DNA of 64,000 bases from Campylobacter sp. RM12651. Its GTDB lineage: Bacteria > Campylobacterota > Campylobacteria > Campylobacterales > Campylobacteraceae. Position 1 is the stretch's first letter. Each line of letters opens with the position of its first letter. The notes under the pieces are model-generated. The model saw only the letters and a program-made list of their open reading frames with translations. It was not told the origin of the DNA and did not search any database. A program made the translations under genes and the position numbers. The DNA lies in the NCBI RefSeq assembly GCF_022369475.1, contig NZ_CP059600.1, positions 124,001 to 188,000 on the forward strand. Reading direction: 5' to 3'. This document shows positions 1-7,840 of the stretch, piece after piece.

Positions 1-1977
1 GGTTTATGTTTTTATGAATGTATTTTTGATGAAGATGTTGTGTTGAGTTATTGTGTCTTAGCTTCACTTTATTTTGAGTCTTGTAATATCAAAAAAAATA
101 TATCAATAATTGATACAAAATTGTCAACATTACCCCTTTTTAAGGATTTAATAAATAAAGATATTTCTATATTTTTTATAAATGTAGAATTTCAAAATGG
201 ATTTGAAATGTTTTCAAGTCACATAAAAGATGTAAAAGAATTGTGTTTTAAATCAATTGTGTTTAAAAAAAGTGTATTGCTTCATGATGCTTCTAACCCT
301 TTAAATAGTTCGGTTTACGAAAGCAAGCTATATATGAGTGATATTGTCTTTGAAGAACCCATGTGGTTCATGAAAACACAATTTAAAAATGGCTTTGAAT
401 TCAGCAATGTTACATTTAAAAAAGAAGTTATTTTTACCGAAGATTTTATAAACGCAAATTACAATAAAAATGCGATTTTTAATAATTTAACTTTTTATAA
501 AAAAATCAATTTTAAAAACTTTTTAAACTCTGATATTCAAGAAATAGAAATAAATAATTGTAATTTTAAAGATAAATTTGAATTCCCAAAGCAAAAAGAA
601 TACAAACAAAAAATAAAGATTATTGATACAACTTTTGATGATAGGGTGGATTTTGTAGAAAATGCTTTTTGTAATAATTTGGTGATTAAAAATTGTGTTT
701 TTAGTAAAGATTTATCTTTTAAACAAACGAAATTTATTAAAAGTTTTGATTTTATAGAAAATAAGGTTAAAGATAATATTGATTTTAGTGATGTTATCTT
801 TGAAATTTCGCCAAATTTTCAATCAAGCGTATTTGAAAAACTAGTGATTTTATACAAAACCAAGTTTAAAGAAATACCGAATTTTTATTCAGCTAGTTTT
901 AGTTCTAGTGCTGTTTTAGATATGCCTTTGGTTGATATAAAGGATTATTCATTTAACCATTTAAAAAATGAAAGAAAAAATAAAAATGATTTGATAGATA
1001 TAAAAGGTGTTAGAGAATGCCTAAATATCTTTAAAAACGCTCTTTTAAAGACAAATAATATCCTAGAAGCTAGTAAATATAAAGTTTTAGAGCTTTACGC
1101 AAAAGAACTTGAACTTGATTATAAACTAGAGCATAAAAAAGAGTTAGAAGAAAAAATCACTATCAAAGAAAGATTTGACAGATGGTTTTTGAAATTAAAC
1201 AGAACCACAAGCGACCATCACACTGATTTTTTAAAGATATTTTTATTTACCCTAAGTGTCATCGGCGGGTATTTTATGATAAATTTTGGCTTGTCTTTTG
1301 ATGAAAAAATCATAAGTAGTATTTGTAACCTTGTAGATTTGGGTTTAGCTATGTATGGCATTAGCGTTGTGATTTTCTTGCTTTGTTTGGGTTATGAGTT
1401 TTTATTTGTTTTAAAAGGTTTTAGCAAGGATAAAGGTTGGCTAATTTTTATATTTTTAGCCATTTGCGTGGCTTGGTTTTGTTTGGCTTATAGCTTTAAT
1501 GTTTCAGAATTTAGTGTGTTTTTACCGATGATTTTTATAGGGATTTTGGCAATGATTTTTATATTATTAGCCAACAATATCAAATATACCTTTATAAGCT
1601 TTGCAACGGCAGGGTTCATCGGCATTTTATGTAACCCTAGCATAATAACCCCATTTTTAGGGGCGTTTTCAGAAGATGCGAGAAATCATTATCTATATAA
1701 AGCCATAGATGAGTTAGACAGCCAAAAGGCACTAGATTTATCAAAGCAGATTTTAGCCAAAGAGCCAACAAGTAAGTTAAACGCCAAAAAGACATTAAAA
1801 GACTATAAAGACGAGCTAAAATCATCAGATTTACTAGACAAAGCCCCCGAGCTAAAACGAGCCATAGCGATAGATTGCGGGGTCTCAAGGCTTAATATAG
1901 CTTATTATTTAGTTTTCGCGTTTTGTATATTTGCCTTGCAAAAAACAATGCGTAAAAACTCCATAATCCCAAGCTAA
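1..1977 (+). CDS. Membrane-anchored pentapeptide-repeat-like protein, 5'-truncated by window edge
   Basis: The reading frame is open from base 1, so the GTG at 40 is probably internal and the true start lies upstream. The first ~290 residues in view carry irregular short repeats with a Phe about every five residues, each repeat followed by polar and charged residues, which suggests a degenerate pentapeptide-type beta-helix. A charged linker follows, then about five hydrophobic membrane segments (codons near 1225-1670), a soluble loop rich in Lys/Glu/Asp, and a last hydrophobic helix near the C-terminus. The function is unknown. Similar genes occur among the accessory ORFs linked to type I restriction loci in Campylobacter, and hsdR lies downstream on the same strand, so a role as a restriction-linked or defence accessory is an inference. 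The last ~350 bp look less AT-rich than the start, hinting at mosaic origin. Confidence 0.7.
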   Translation, partial: GLCFYECIFDEDVVLSYCVLASLYFESCNIKKNISIIDTKLSTLPLFKDLINKDISIFFINVEFQNGFEMFSSHIKDVKELCFKSIVFKKSVLLHDASNPLNSSVYESKLYMSDIVFEEPMWFMKTQFKNGFEFSNVTFKKEVIFTEDFINANYNKNAIFNNLTFYKKINFKNFLNSDIQEIEINNCNFKDKFEFPKQKEYKQKIKIIDTTFDDRVDFVENAFCNNLVIKNCVFSKDLSFKQTKFIKSFDFIENKVKDNIDFSDVIFEISPNFQSSVFEKLVILYKTKFKEIPNFYSASFSSSAVLDMPLVDIKDYSFNHLKNERKNKNDLIDIKGVRECLNIFKNALLKTNNILEASKYKVLELYAKELELDYKLEHKKELEEKITIKERFDRWFLKLNRTTSDHHTDFLKIFLFTLSVIGGYFMINFGLSFDEKIISSICNLVDLGLAMYGISVVIFLLCLGYEFLFVLKGFSKDKGWLIFIFLAICVAWFCLAYSFNVSEFSVFLPMIFIGILAMIFILLANNIKYTFISFATAGFIGILCNPSIITPFLGAFSEDARNHYLYKAIDELDSQKALDLSKQILAKEPTSKLNAKKTLKDYKDELKSSDLLDKAPELKRAIAIDCGVSRLNIAYYLVFAFCIFALQKTMRKNSIIPS

Positions 1978-1982
1978 AACCA

Positions 1983-2023
1983 AATTTCGTTTGTTTGCTT
2001 AAACTTGCCAAACAAACGAAATT
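1983..2023. terminator. Perfect 15-bp inverted repeat after the pentapeptide gene
   Basis: AATTTCGTTTGTTTG (1983-1997) and its exact reverse complement (2009-2023) flank an 11-nt loop, six bases after the upstream stop codon. It can act as a terminator hairpin, although no clean T-run follows. The arms are also the core of the island's boundary repeat, so it may be a head-to-head pair of those elements. Confidence 0.6.
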
Positions 2024-2156
2024 CCGAATTTAAATTCCAAATACGAAAATAAATTCCAAAACCAAACAAGTGACATTTGGGGCTTTGTGGAATTTGTTTG
2101 GTGTATTTTTGGAAATTTATAAGCCCTAAACATACGAAATTTATTTCAATAAAAAG

Positions 2157-2184
2157 GAATTTAAAATAGGAATTTCGTTTGTTT
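2157..2184 (-). repeat. Island boundary repeat, copy A (reverse orientation)
   Basis: This 28-bp element reads, in the forward sense, as a T/A-rich tail plus the core CAAACGAAATTCC. It is the exact reverse complement of the copy at 3630-3657, so the two bracket the split transglycosylase genes as perfect inverted repeats about 1.45 kb apart. No transposase is present between them. Confidence 0.75.
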
Positions 2185-2239
2185 TGGATTAGATTGATAC
2201 AATATGGTTATTTTATAAATACATAATAAAGGTTATTGT

Positions 2240-3079
2240 ATGGATTGGCAGCAGTATTTTCCAACTTATAAATTTAATAATAAAGAAAATAGAGATATCG
2301 CATTAGAAGAATATAAATTTTGTTGTAAAACATTAGAAAGTGAAGAAAAATTATTTGATAGTTTTCTTAGGTATATTACTTTAGTTTGTAGCGGGATTGT
2401 TTCTTTGTTAGCTTTTTTAAAATTAGATTTTATAAAGTTTAATATAGAAAAAGATTTGGTTTTTATAGTTGGTTTTATTTTCTTTTTAAGTAGTATTTTT
2501 TTTATTATTACTACTTTAAATTTTGCTACTAAACAAAAAAATATTGTATTTGCTAAAAGAAAAATTATAATCTTAAGAAGAATGCTTGGAATGAATTATG
2601 GTTCTCAGGAGTTTTTGTTTAAAAAGGGCATGTTAGAAGGTGCTAATATGCCTTTTAGTATTAAGTTAAGATATAGTTACTTGTATTTTATAATACCGTG
2701 TTTGTATGCTAGTATGTCGTTTTTTATGTTGCATTGGATAGGGGTTAATTTATGCTATTCTGTTTTAGTATTTTTGACTTTATATACAATATTAAATGTT
2801 ATATATATTTTTTCAATTCTTGATATTAATGAAACTAAAAAGTTTGTTGTTTTGAAAGCTATTGCATTTATTTTAGATATTAAATTGGTTGATAATTTTG
2901 AACATGTTTTATATCGTGCAAAATTAGCTCAGTTTGAGTTTCATAGGCTAAAGATTGATTTAAAATATATAAAAGATATATTAATAGCTATTGAAGATAA
3001 AAATTTTAGGTCTCACAAGGGTATAGATATTAAGGCTATATCAAGAGCTATGCTAAGTCAATTAAAAAAATACCTTTGA
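2240..3079 (+). CDS. Membrane protein with N-terminal part of a GT51 transglycosylase domain (split gene, 5' part)
   Basis: 279 residues. There are about four hydrophobic helices in two pairs (residues ~45-65, 75-95, 145-165 and 170-195). The C-terminus ends in AIEDKNFRSHKGIDIKAI, which matches the first conserved motif of peptidoglycan glycosyltransferase family 51 and includes the catalytic Glu of the ED pair. The frame stops directly afterwards, while the second GT51 motif (GGSTITQQ) lies in the overlapping next frame. The break follows an A7 run. Intact, the protein would be about 450 residues: a multi-helix membrane module fused to a GT51 lipid II polymerase fold, without a penicillin-binding transpeptidase domain. 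Start ATG at 2240, with weak AAAGG upstream. Its place next to hsdR suggests a restriction-linked or defence accessory (inference). Confidence 0.7.
   Translation: MDWQQYFPTYKFNNKENRDIALEEYKFCCKTLESEEKLFDSFLRYITLVCSGIVSLLAFLKLDFIKFNIEKDLVFIVGFIFFLSSIFFIITTLNFATKQKNIVFAKRKIIILRRMLGMNYGSQEFLFKKGMLEGANMPFSIKLRYSYLYFIIPCLYASMSFFMLHWIGVNLCYSVLVFLTLYTILNVIYIFSILDINETKKFVVLKAIAFILDIKLVDNFEHVLYRAKLAQFEFHRLKIDLKYIKDILIAIEDKNFRSHKGIDIKAISRAMLSQLKKYL
3064..3070 (+). other. A7 tract in phase for -1 frameshifting (A_AAA_AAA)
   Basis: Seven adenines lie in the last codons of the 5' reading frame, arranged so that the zero-frame codons are AAA AAA preceded by an A. This is the canonical slippery heptamer. 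A -1 slip gives ...KK-IPLIKH... and continues directly into the downstream frame, rejoining both GT51 motifs. An insertion or deletion in the tract, real or from sequencing, would have the same effect. Confidence 0.6.
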
Positions 3080-3591
3080 TAAAGCATATTAAATATATAA
3101 ATAAATTCCCATATTCAGGTGGTTCTACGATTACACAGCAATTATTTAGAACTCTTTTTATAGAAAATATTGCAGATAAAAAAATTAGAAGAAAAATTGT
3201 AGAAATTTTATTTAGTAGGTTTTGGTTGAATGAAATTTTAAAAAAAGACGAACAGCTTGAAATATATTTAGCAGCAGTAAGATTTGATAAAAATATTTTT
3301 GGGGCTATTAAGGCATATAATTATTTTTTTGATAATAATAAAATTAATTTTAATAAAGCAAAGAGTTTTATTTTAATTGAAAGAGTTTCGGTAACAAGTG
3401 GGTGTTTATTGCCAAAAGTAATAGATTTGATAGATAATTTGCTAAAGAATAATATTTTAACAAAAGAAGATTGTGAGCAAATATTGTGTTTATATAAACA
3501 AAATGTTGAGAAAGGTAAGATACAAAAATGCTATAAAAATATAGATAATATGGAAAGATTAAATGTATGGTTTGATAGCTTAAATGATTGA
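3076..3591 (+). CDS. C-terminal part of the split GT51 transglycosylase
   Basis: The frame opens at a TTG (3076) that overlaps the stop of the preceding frame by 4 nt. There is no ribosome-binding site, so independent initiation is doubtful and translation by frameshift from the upstream frame (entering at about 3070) is more plausible. Residues 15-27 contain GGSTITQQLFRTL, the hallmark second motif of family 51 glycosyltransferases, followed by the expected R/K-rich segment and FWLNEILKKDEQLEIYLAAV, which resembles the KxxILExYLN motif. The remainder is a short C-terminal extension without a transpeptidase domain. The gene is therefore either interrupted, phase-variable, or expressed by programmed frameshifting. 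Confidence 0.65.
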   Translation: MIKHIKYINKFPYSGGSTITQQLFRTLFIENIADKKIRRKIVEILFSRFWLNEILKKDEQLEIYLAAVRFDKNIFGAIKAYNYFFDNNKINFNKAKSFILIERVSVTSGCLLPKVIDLIDNLLKNNILTKEDCEQILCLYKQNVEKGKIQKCYKNIDNMERLNVWFDSLND

Positions 3592-3629
3592 AATTTTAAA
3601 TTTGTTAGTATTTTTTTATTTAAAAAAAC

Positions 3630-3657
3630 AAACAAACGAAATTCCTATTTTAAATTC
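3630..3657 (+). repeat. Island boundary repeat, copy B (forward)
   Basis: Perfect reverse complement of the element at 2157-2184. It lies 39 bp after the transglycosylase stop and about 100 bp before hsdR. A weaker relative (ACACGAAATAAATTCCC) follows at about 3667. Confidence 0.75.
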
Positions 3658-3761
3658 CACAAAAATACACGAAATAAATTCCCACCATGCAAGGGCTTTT
3701 GCATTTAGCCTAAATTAATGCAAGTTGTTTAAAATGTATTTAAAATTTCAAAGGCGTGGCG

Positions 3762-6635
3762 ATGGATTTTAGTATAGAAAGCAATGTAAAAGCGTATTTT
3801 ATAGAGACTTTAAAGGATTTAGGCTGGCAGTATCTAAGCGAAAAAGAATGCAACGAGCTTAGGCAAAACGACTTTAACGAGCCTTTGCTTTTAGCTAAGC
3901 TTAAGGAGTTTTTAAGGACAAATTATCAGCTAAATGATGATGAACTCATCATAATGATAAACAAGCTAAAAGCCCCAATTACCAGCCTAATTACAGCCAA
4001 CGAAATCATCACAAAGCTTATTTTACTTGGCGAAGGCTTAGAGCAAAAAGGCAAACCTTCAAGGCATATAAACTACATAGATTATGAAAATCCGTCTAAA
4101 AACTCATTCATAATCACAGAAGAATTTAGCCTTGCAAACGCCAAAAGCGAGCAAAAGAAAAGCACTAGGATTGATTTGGTGCTGTTTGTAAATGGTATCC
4201 CGCTTGTTAGCATTGAGCTTAAAAACTCGTGCGTTGGAGCAAACGAAGCGATAAACCAACTCCTAAACCACCAGCACCCAGATAGGATTGAGAACTTTTA
4301 TAAGTTCATTCAGCTTTGCGTTGCAAGTTGTGGCACTATCACTAAATACGGAACAACGCTAACGCCTAGCAAATTTTACAATGTCTTTAAGGATAAAAGC
4401 AGCGATGATAGCGTAAAAGTGCTGTGTAACAATATCTTAAAGCCTAGAAATTTACTTGAGTTTATAAGTGATTTTATATTTTTTAGCAAGTCTAAAGACA
4501 AAACAAGCAAAATCGCAAGCCGTTATCAACAATACTTTGGCATAAAAGAAGTGATAAAAGCTATCAAAGATAAGCACGGCGGTCTAGTATGGCACACTCA
4601 AGGCAGTGGCAAAAGCTACACAATGCTAATGCTAGTAAATATCTTAGCTAGGCTAAATAGCACCGCCCAAAAAATCATCATCACAGACAGAATAGAACTA
4701 GATGAGCAAATCTCAGCGACCATAAACGGCACGGCAAATCTTGACACCTTGCACCACGCCAAAAACACAAGCCATTTAAACGAGCTTTTAAACGATGATG
4801 GAGTGGGGCTTATCACGACTACGATTTTTAAATTTAGCGATTTAAAAGACATAAAAAACAGAACAAGATTTATCCTAATAGATGAAGCCCATAGAAGCCA
4901 AAACGGCGAACTTCATATGCAAATGCTTGATAACTTAGGCGAAAATGCCTACATCATAGCATTTACAGGAACACCGCTTTTATCTAAAGAAAAATCAAGC
5001 ATAGCAAAATACGGCGGACTTTTGCATACTTATAATATCGGCGAAGCAGTAGAAGATGGAGCTACCTTGCCACTTTTGTATGAAAACAAAATGATAGAGC
5101 TTGGTCTTAGCGATAAAGATGAGCTAGAAAAAAGATTTGATGAGCTAACACTTGGGCTTGGTAACGAGCAAAAAGAGCAAATCAAGCAAAAATGCTCAAA
5201 GATTAAAAAGCTTCACACATCAATTTCAAGGCTTGAATACATCGCACTTGATATAAACGAAGACTTCAAACAAAGCCTTAAAAATACGCCATTTAACGCA
5301 ATGCTTGCAACTAATTCTAAGTTTGAGGCGATGAAATATTATAAAGTTTTTAAAGAGCTTGGGGATTTGGAAGTTAGGGTCGTGATATCAGTAAATGCAG
5401 GAGAAGAAAACGAAGGCGAGCAAGAAAAATGGGTAAGCGATGAGTATGCAAAGCTAAATCACGCAGAGTATGAAGAGCAGTGCAAGAGTGATTTTAAGGA
5501 TAGGAAAGTGGATTTGCTAATCGTGGTAGATAAGCTACTTACGGGCTTTGACGCTCCTTGTGCTAAAAAACTTTATATAGATAAAAACCTAAAAGAACAC
5601 AACCTACTTCAAGCCATAGCAAGGGTAAATAGGCTAAAAGAGGGCAAAGATGAGGGGATAATTGTAGACTATCGAGGGCTTCTTAGTGAGCTTGATACCA
5701 CGCTTAGTAGATACGACGCGCTTAGCGGGTATGATGAGAGTGATTTGGTGGGGGCAGTTTTTAAAATAGATGGCTCTTTGAATGATATGTGGGAGAGCTT
5801 AGCTGTGCTTGATGAGATGTTTGCAGGGCTTGATGATGAAGTAGAAAAGCTAAAGATTTTAAAGGATTTATCATTTAGGGATAGGTTTTGCAAGGTTTTA
5901 GCAAGGTTTAGCAACCTTGTGGGGGTGGTGCTAAATACTCGTAAGCTAAGGGCAAGTGTAAGCGAAGATAAAAGGGAGAAAATCAAGGAAAGCCTTAAAA
6001 AATACTTAAGCTTAAGAAGCTCGGCACAGGTCTTTTATGCTGAGGATTTTAGCCTAAAAGAATACGAGCAAAGTATGCAAAAGCTACTAGATGAGCATTT
6101 AAAAGTAGGGCAAATTTATACGCTAAATGAACCGCTTGATATATTAAGCGATGATTTTTCAAGGGTGGCTAGTGATTTTAGCGATGAGGTGAAGGCTCAT
6201 GGAAAGTTAAATGCACTAGAAAAAGAAGTGAAAAAATACGAAGTGATAAATCCTGAAATTTTTGTAAGATTTAGTGCGAGAATAGAAGAGATTTTGGAAG
6301 ATTATAGGGCAAAAAGGCTTAGCGAGAGTGAGTTTTACAAGCTTAGCTGTGATTTGGCTAAGGATTTTAAAAAGGATTTGGCTGATGACCCACTTGAGCG
6401 TAATCTTGCTAGGGATTTTGATAAGGATGATGTGGGGCAAATCATTGCCTTGTTTGATAGTGAGTTTGGCAAGTTTTCTAATGTGCCCGAATTTGATGAA
6501 AGTATCAAAAACAAAATTGCAACCGAACTCATAGTAAAAATGCTGCCATTTTTAACAAAAATCAACAAATTAAACGACATAGAAAACTACATAAACTCCC
6601 TAATCAAAATCTACCTAGGCAAACGCGGTGGGTAG
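3762..6635 (+). CDS. hsdR: Type I restriction enzyme R subunit (HsdR)
   Basis: About 957 residues, normal for the family. An N-terminal PD-(D/E)XK nuclease carries RIDLVLFVNGIPLVSIELKN (Asp then ExK). The SF2 translocase motor has Walker A HTQGSGKS, DEAH box LIDEAHR, motif III FTGTPL and motif VI ARVNRLKEG. The C-terminal helical region for binding the methylase/specificity core is present. HsdR cleaves DNA as part of an R2M2S complex. No hsdM or hsdS lies in the window; they are expected to the left, with the pentapeptide and transglycosylase genes as intervening linked ORFs. I chose ATG at 3762 over GTG at 3756 because AAGG at 3751-3754 is properly spaced only for the ATG. Base composition is visibly less AT-rich than the following operon, so the two modules probably have different histories. 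Confidence 0.93.
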   Translation: MDFSIESNVKAYFIETLKDLGWQYLSEKECNELRQNDFNEPLLLAKLKEFLRTNYQLNDDELIIMINKLKAPITSLITANEIITKLILLGEGLEQKGKPSRHINYIDYENPSKNSFIITEEFSLANAKSEQKKSTRIDLVLFVNGIPLVSIELKNSCVGANEAINQLLNHQHPDRIENFYKFIQLCVASCGTITKYGTTLTPSKFYNVFKDKSSDDSVKVLCNNILKPRNLLEFISDFIFFSKSKDKTSKIASRYQQYFGIKEVIKAIKDKHGGLVWHTQGSGKSYTMLMLVNILARLNSTAQKIIITDRIELDEQISATINGTANLDTLHHAKNTSHLNELLNDDGVGLITTTIFKFSDLKDIKNRTRFILIDEAHRSQNGELHMQMLDNLGENAYIIAFTGTPLLSKEKSSIAKYGGLLHTYNIGEAVEDGATLPLLYENKMIELGLSDKDELEKRFDELTLGLGNEQKEQIKQKCSKIKKLHTSISRLEYIALDINEDFKQSLKNTPFNAMLATNSKFEAMKYYKVFKELGDLEVRVVISVNAGEENEGEQEKWVSDEYAKLNHAEYEEQCKSDFKDRKVDLLIVVDKLLTGFDAPCAKKLYIDKNLKEHNLLQAIARVNRLKEGKDEGIIVDYRGLLSELDTTLSRYDALSGYDESDLVGAVFKIDGSLNDMWESLAVLDEMFAGLDDEVEKLKILKDLSFRDRFCKVLARFSNLVGVVLNTRKLRASVSEDKREKIKESLKKYLSLRSSAQVFYAEDFSLKEYEQSMQKLLDEHLKVGQIYTLNEPLDILSDDFSRVASDFSDEVKAHGKLNALEKEVKKYEVINPEIFVRFSARIEEILEDYRAKRLSESEFYKLSCDLAKDFKKDLADDPLERNLARDFDKDDVGQIIALFDSEFGKFSNVPEFDESIKNKIATELIVKMLPFLTKINKLNDIENYINSLIKIYLGKRGG

Positions 6636-6748
6636 CTAGTGGATTTAGGCTATGGTTTTTGAGATATAAATTTCGCTTGTTTGAATGGGTATTAATTGGT
6701 GCTGTATTTATGCTAAAAAACTCCAAATAAACGAAATTTATAAATTCC

Positions 6749-6776
6749 AAATAAACGAAATTCCTATTTTAAATTC
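6749..6776 (+). repeat. Island boundary repeat, copy C (forward)
   Basis: 28 bp, differing from copy B at one base (TAAACG for CAAACG). A partial tandem copy, CCAAATAAACGAAATT, precedes it at 6723-6738. It separates hsdR from the helicase/Argonaute operon. Confidence 0.75.
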
Positions 6777-7118
6777 TTGATTTTTTGAGTTATTTTTATA
6801 GGTAAATCTATAAAGATATAAAATATAAAACCTAAATATTTTTATACAAACATTCAAAATCAAAATATTAATTAGAATCTATTTTATTATCTGCTTTGAA
6901 AATATATTTTTTTTATTCAAATAATATACAACTGTTAAAATAACACAAAAAAAAGAAAAATAGCATAGGAATTATGGAATTACAAAAATAACTGATTAAA
7001 TAATATTATTAAAGTGAAAAAAAGATAAGTTTAAAAAATAATTTTTAATGTAAAAATAAATTAGTAAATACTATAATATAATAATAAAACAAATTTATAA
7101 TTTGAATTATTTATTTTA

Positions 7119-7127
7119 TGTTATAAT
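7119..7127 (+). promoter_or_regulatory. Extended -10 promoter of the three-gene defence operon
   Basis: TG-T-TATAAT at 7119-7127 matches the Campylobacter housekeeping extended -10 element, 38 bp before the ATG at 7165. AAGGA at 7154-7158 is the ribosome-binding site. No -35 box is expected in this group. Confidence 0.6.
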
Positions 7128-7164
7128 TTGTTAAAATGTTTATTTTAATAATTAAGGATAAAAA

Positions 7165-7803
7165 ATGAAAGAGTTATTTATAAAGTATTTTGATGAAAAT
7201 TTGACAGAAGAAGGGACAAAAAAGACTTATAATAATAGAGTTAATTATATTTTATCAAAAAGCAATTTAGATTTTAATTATAGTCAATTTTGTGATAAAT
7301 ATAGCATTATATTAGAACAATATATACAATGTTACAATAATAAGAAATTAGATTTGAAAGGAAATACAAAATCTGTATTAAATTATCTTGTAGCAATAGT
7401 TGATATTTCTTGTATGTATTTAAATGACAATAAAAAATATATTTTAGATGCTTTTTTAAACAACTCTATTAGTTCTAATGAAAAGAAAATATTTTTTAAT
7501 TACATAGAAGAAAAAAGAGAATATTATAGTAGCGAATATAGAACAGTTGCAAATAAAAATTTAATTAAACCAAGAAAAGAAAGAACAGACAGTATGAGTA
7601 ATGTTAATAAGACAAAAACATCATCTTTAGAGCTTGTTGAAATCTTTAAAGATTTAAATACAAAAATGGCAGTTATGAAAGAAATAAAGTTAAGCGACTC
7701 TTTTGGGGATAGGTTGATGGAAAGTAAGTATATTGAAGCGATTATTGAAATGTGTAATGAGATTAAAAAGATAGCCGATAATAAATTAAAAAATATAAAG
7801 TAA
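7165..7803 (+). CDS. Unknown 212-aa protein, first gene of helicase/Argonaute operon
   Basis: I do not recognise this protein. Residues ~15-110 (TKKTYNNRVNYIL... onward) are helical and loosely resemble the SAM-like core-binding domain of tyrosine recombinases, but the catalytic domain with its R-HxxR-Y residues is absent, so it is not an integrase. A basic linker (KPRKERTD) leads to a C-terminal helical, coiled-coil-like segment. It starts with a good ribosome-binding site just after the operon promoter and ends 37 nt before the helicase gene on the same strand, so co-transcription is likely. It could be a regulator, DNA-binding adaptor or third component of the module; nothing in the sequence decides this. 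It is as AT-rich as the helicase gene. Confidence 0.6.
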   Translation: MKELFIKYFDENLTEEGTKKTYNNRVNYILSKSNLDFNYSQFCDKYSIILEQYIQCYNNKKLDLKGNTKSVLNYLVAIVDISCMYLNDNKKYILDAFLNNSISSNEKKIFFNYIEEKREYYSSEYRTVANKNLIKPRKERTDSMSNVNKTKTSSLELVEIFKDLNTKMAVMKEIKLSDSFGDRLMESKYIEAIIEMCNEIKKIADNKLKNIK

Positions 7804-7840
7804 CTTTTATTTTTTAGTAGATAATAAAAAGGATAATTAT

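Larger units (their letters stand above)
6636..7164. other. Gene-free spacer with boundary repeats and promoter
   Basis: 529 bp without a convincing gene on either strand. The left third holds a degenerate reverse repeat (AAATTTCGCTTGTTTG, 6668-6683), a partial forward repeat (6723-6738) and a full forward copy (6749-6776). The rest is extremely AT-rich, short on G and C, and ends in the promoter of the three-gene operon. Confidence 0.6.

Noticed and set aside
2157-3657. Inverted repeats around the transglycosylase as ends of an insertion sequence
   Set aside because: No transposase is encoded between them, no target-site duplication was visible, and the same element occurs at other module borders.
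7165-7803. A phage-type integrase
   Set aside because: Only a loose resemblance to the core-binding domain; the catalytic domain with its Arg, His and Tyr residues is absent.
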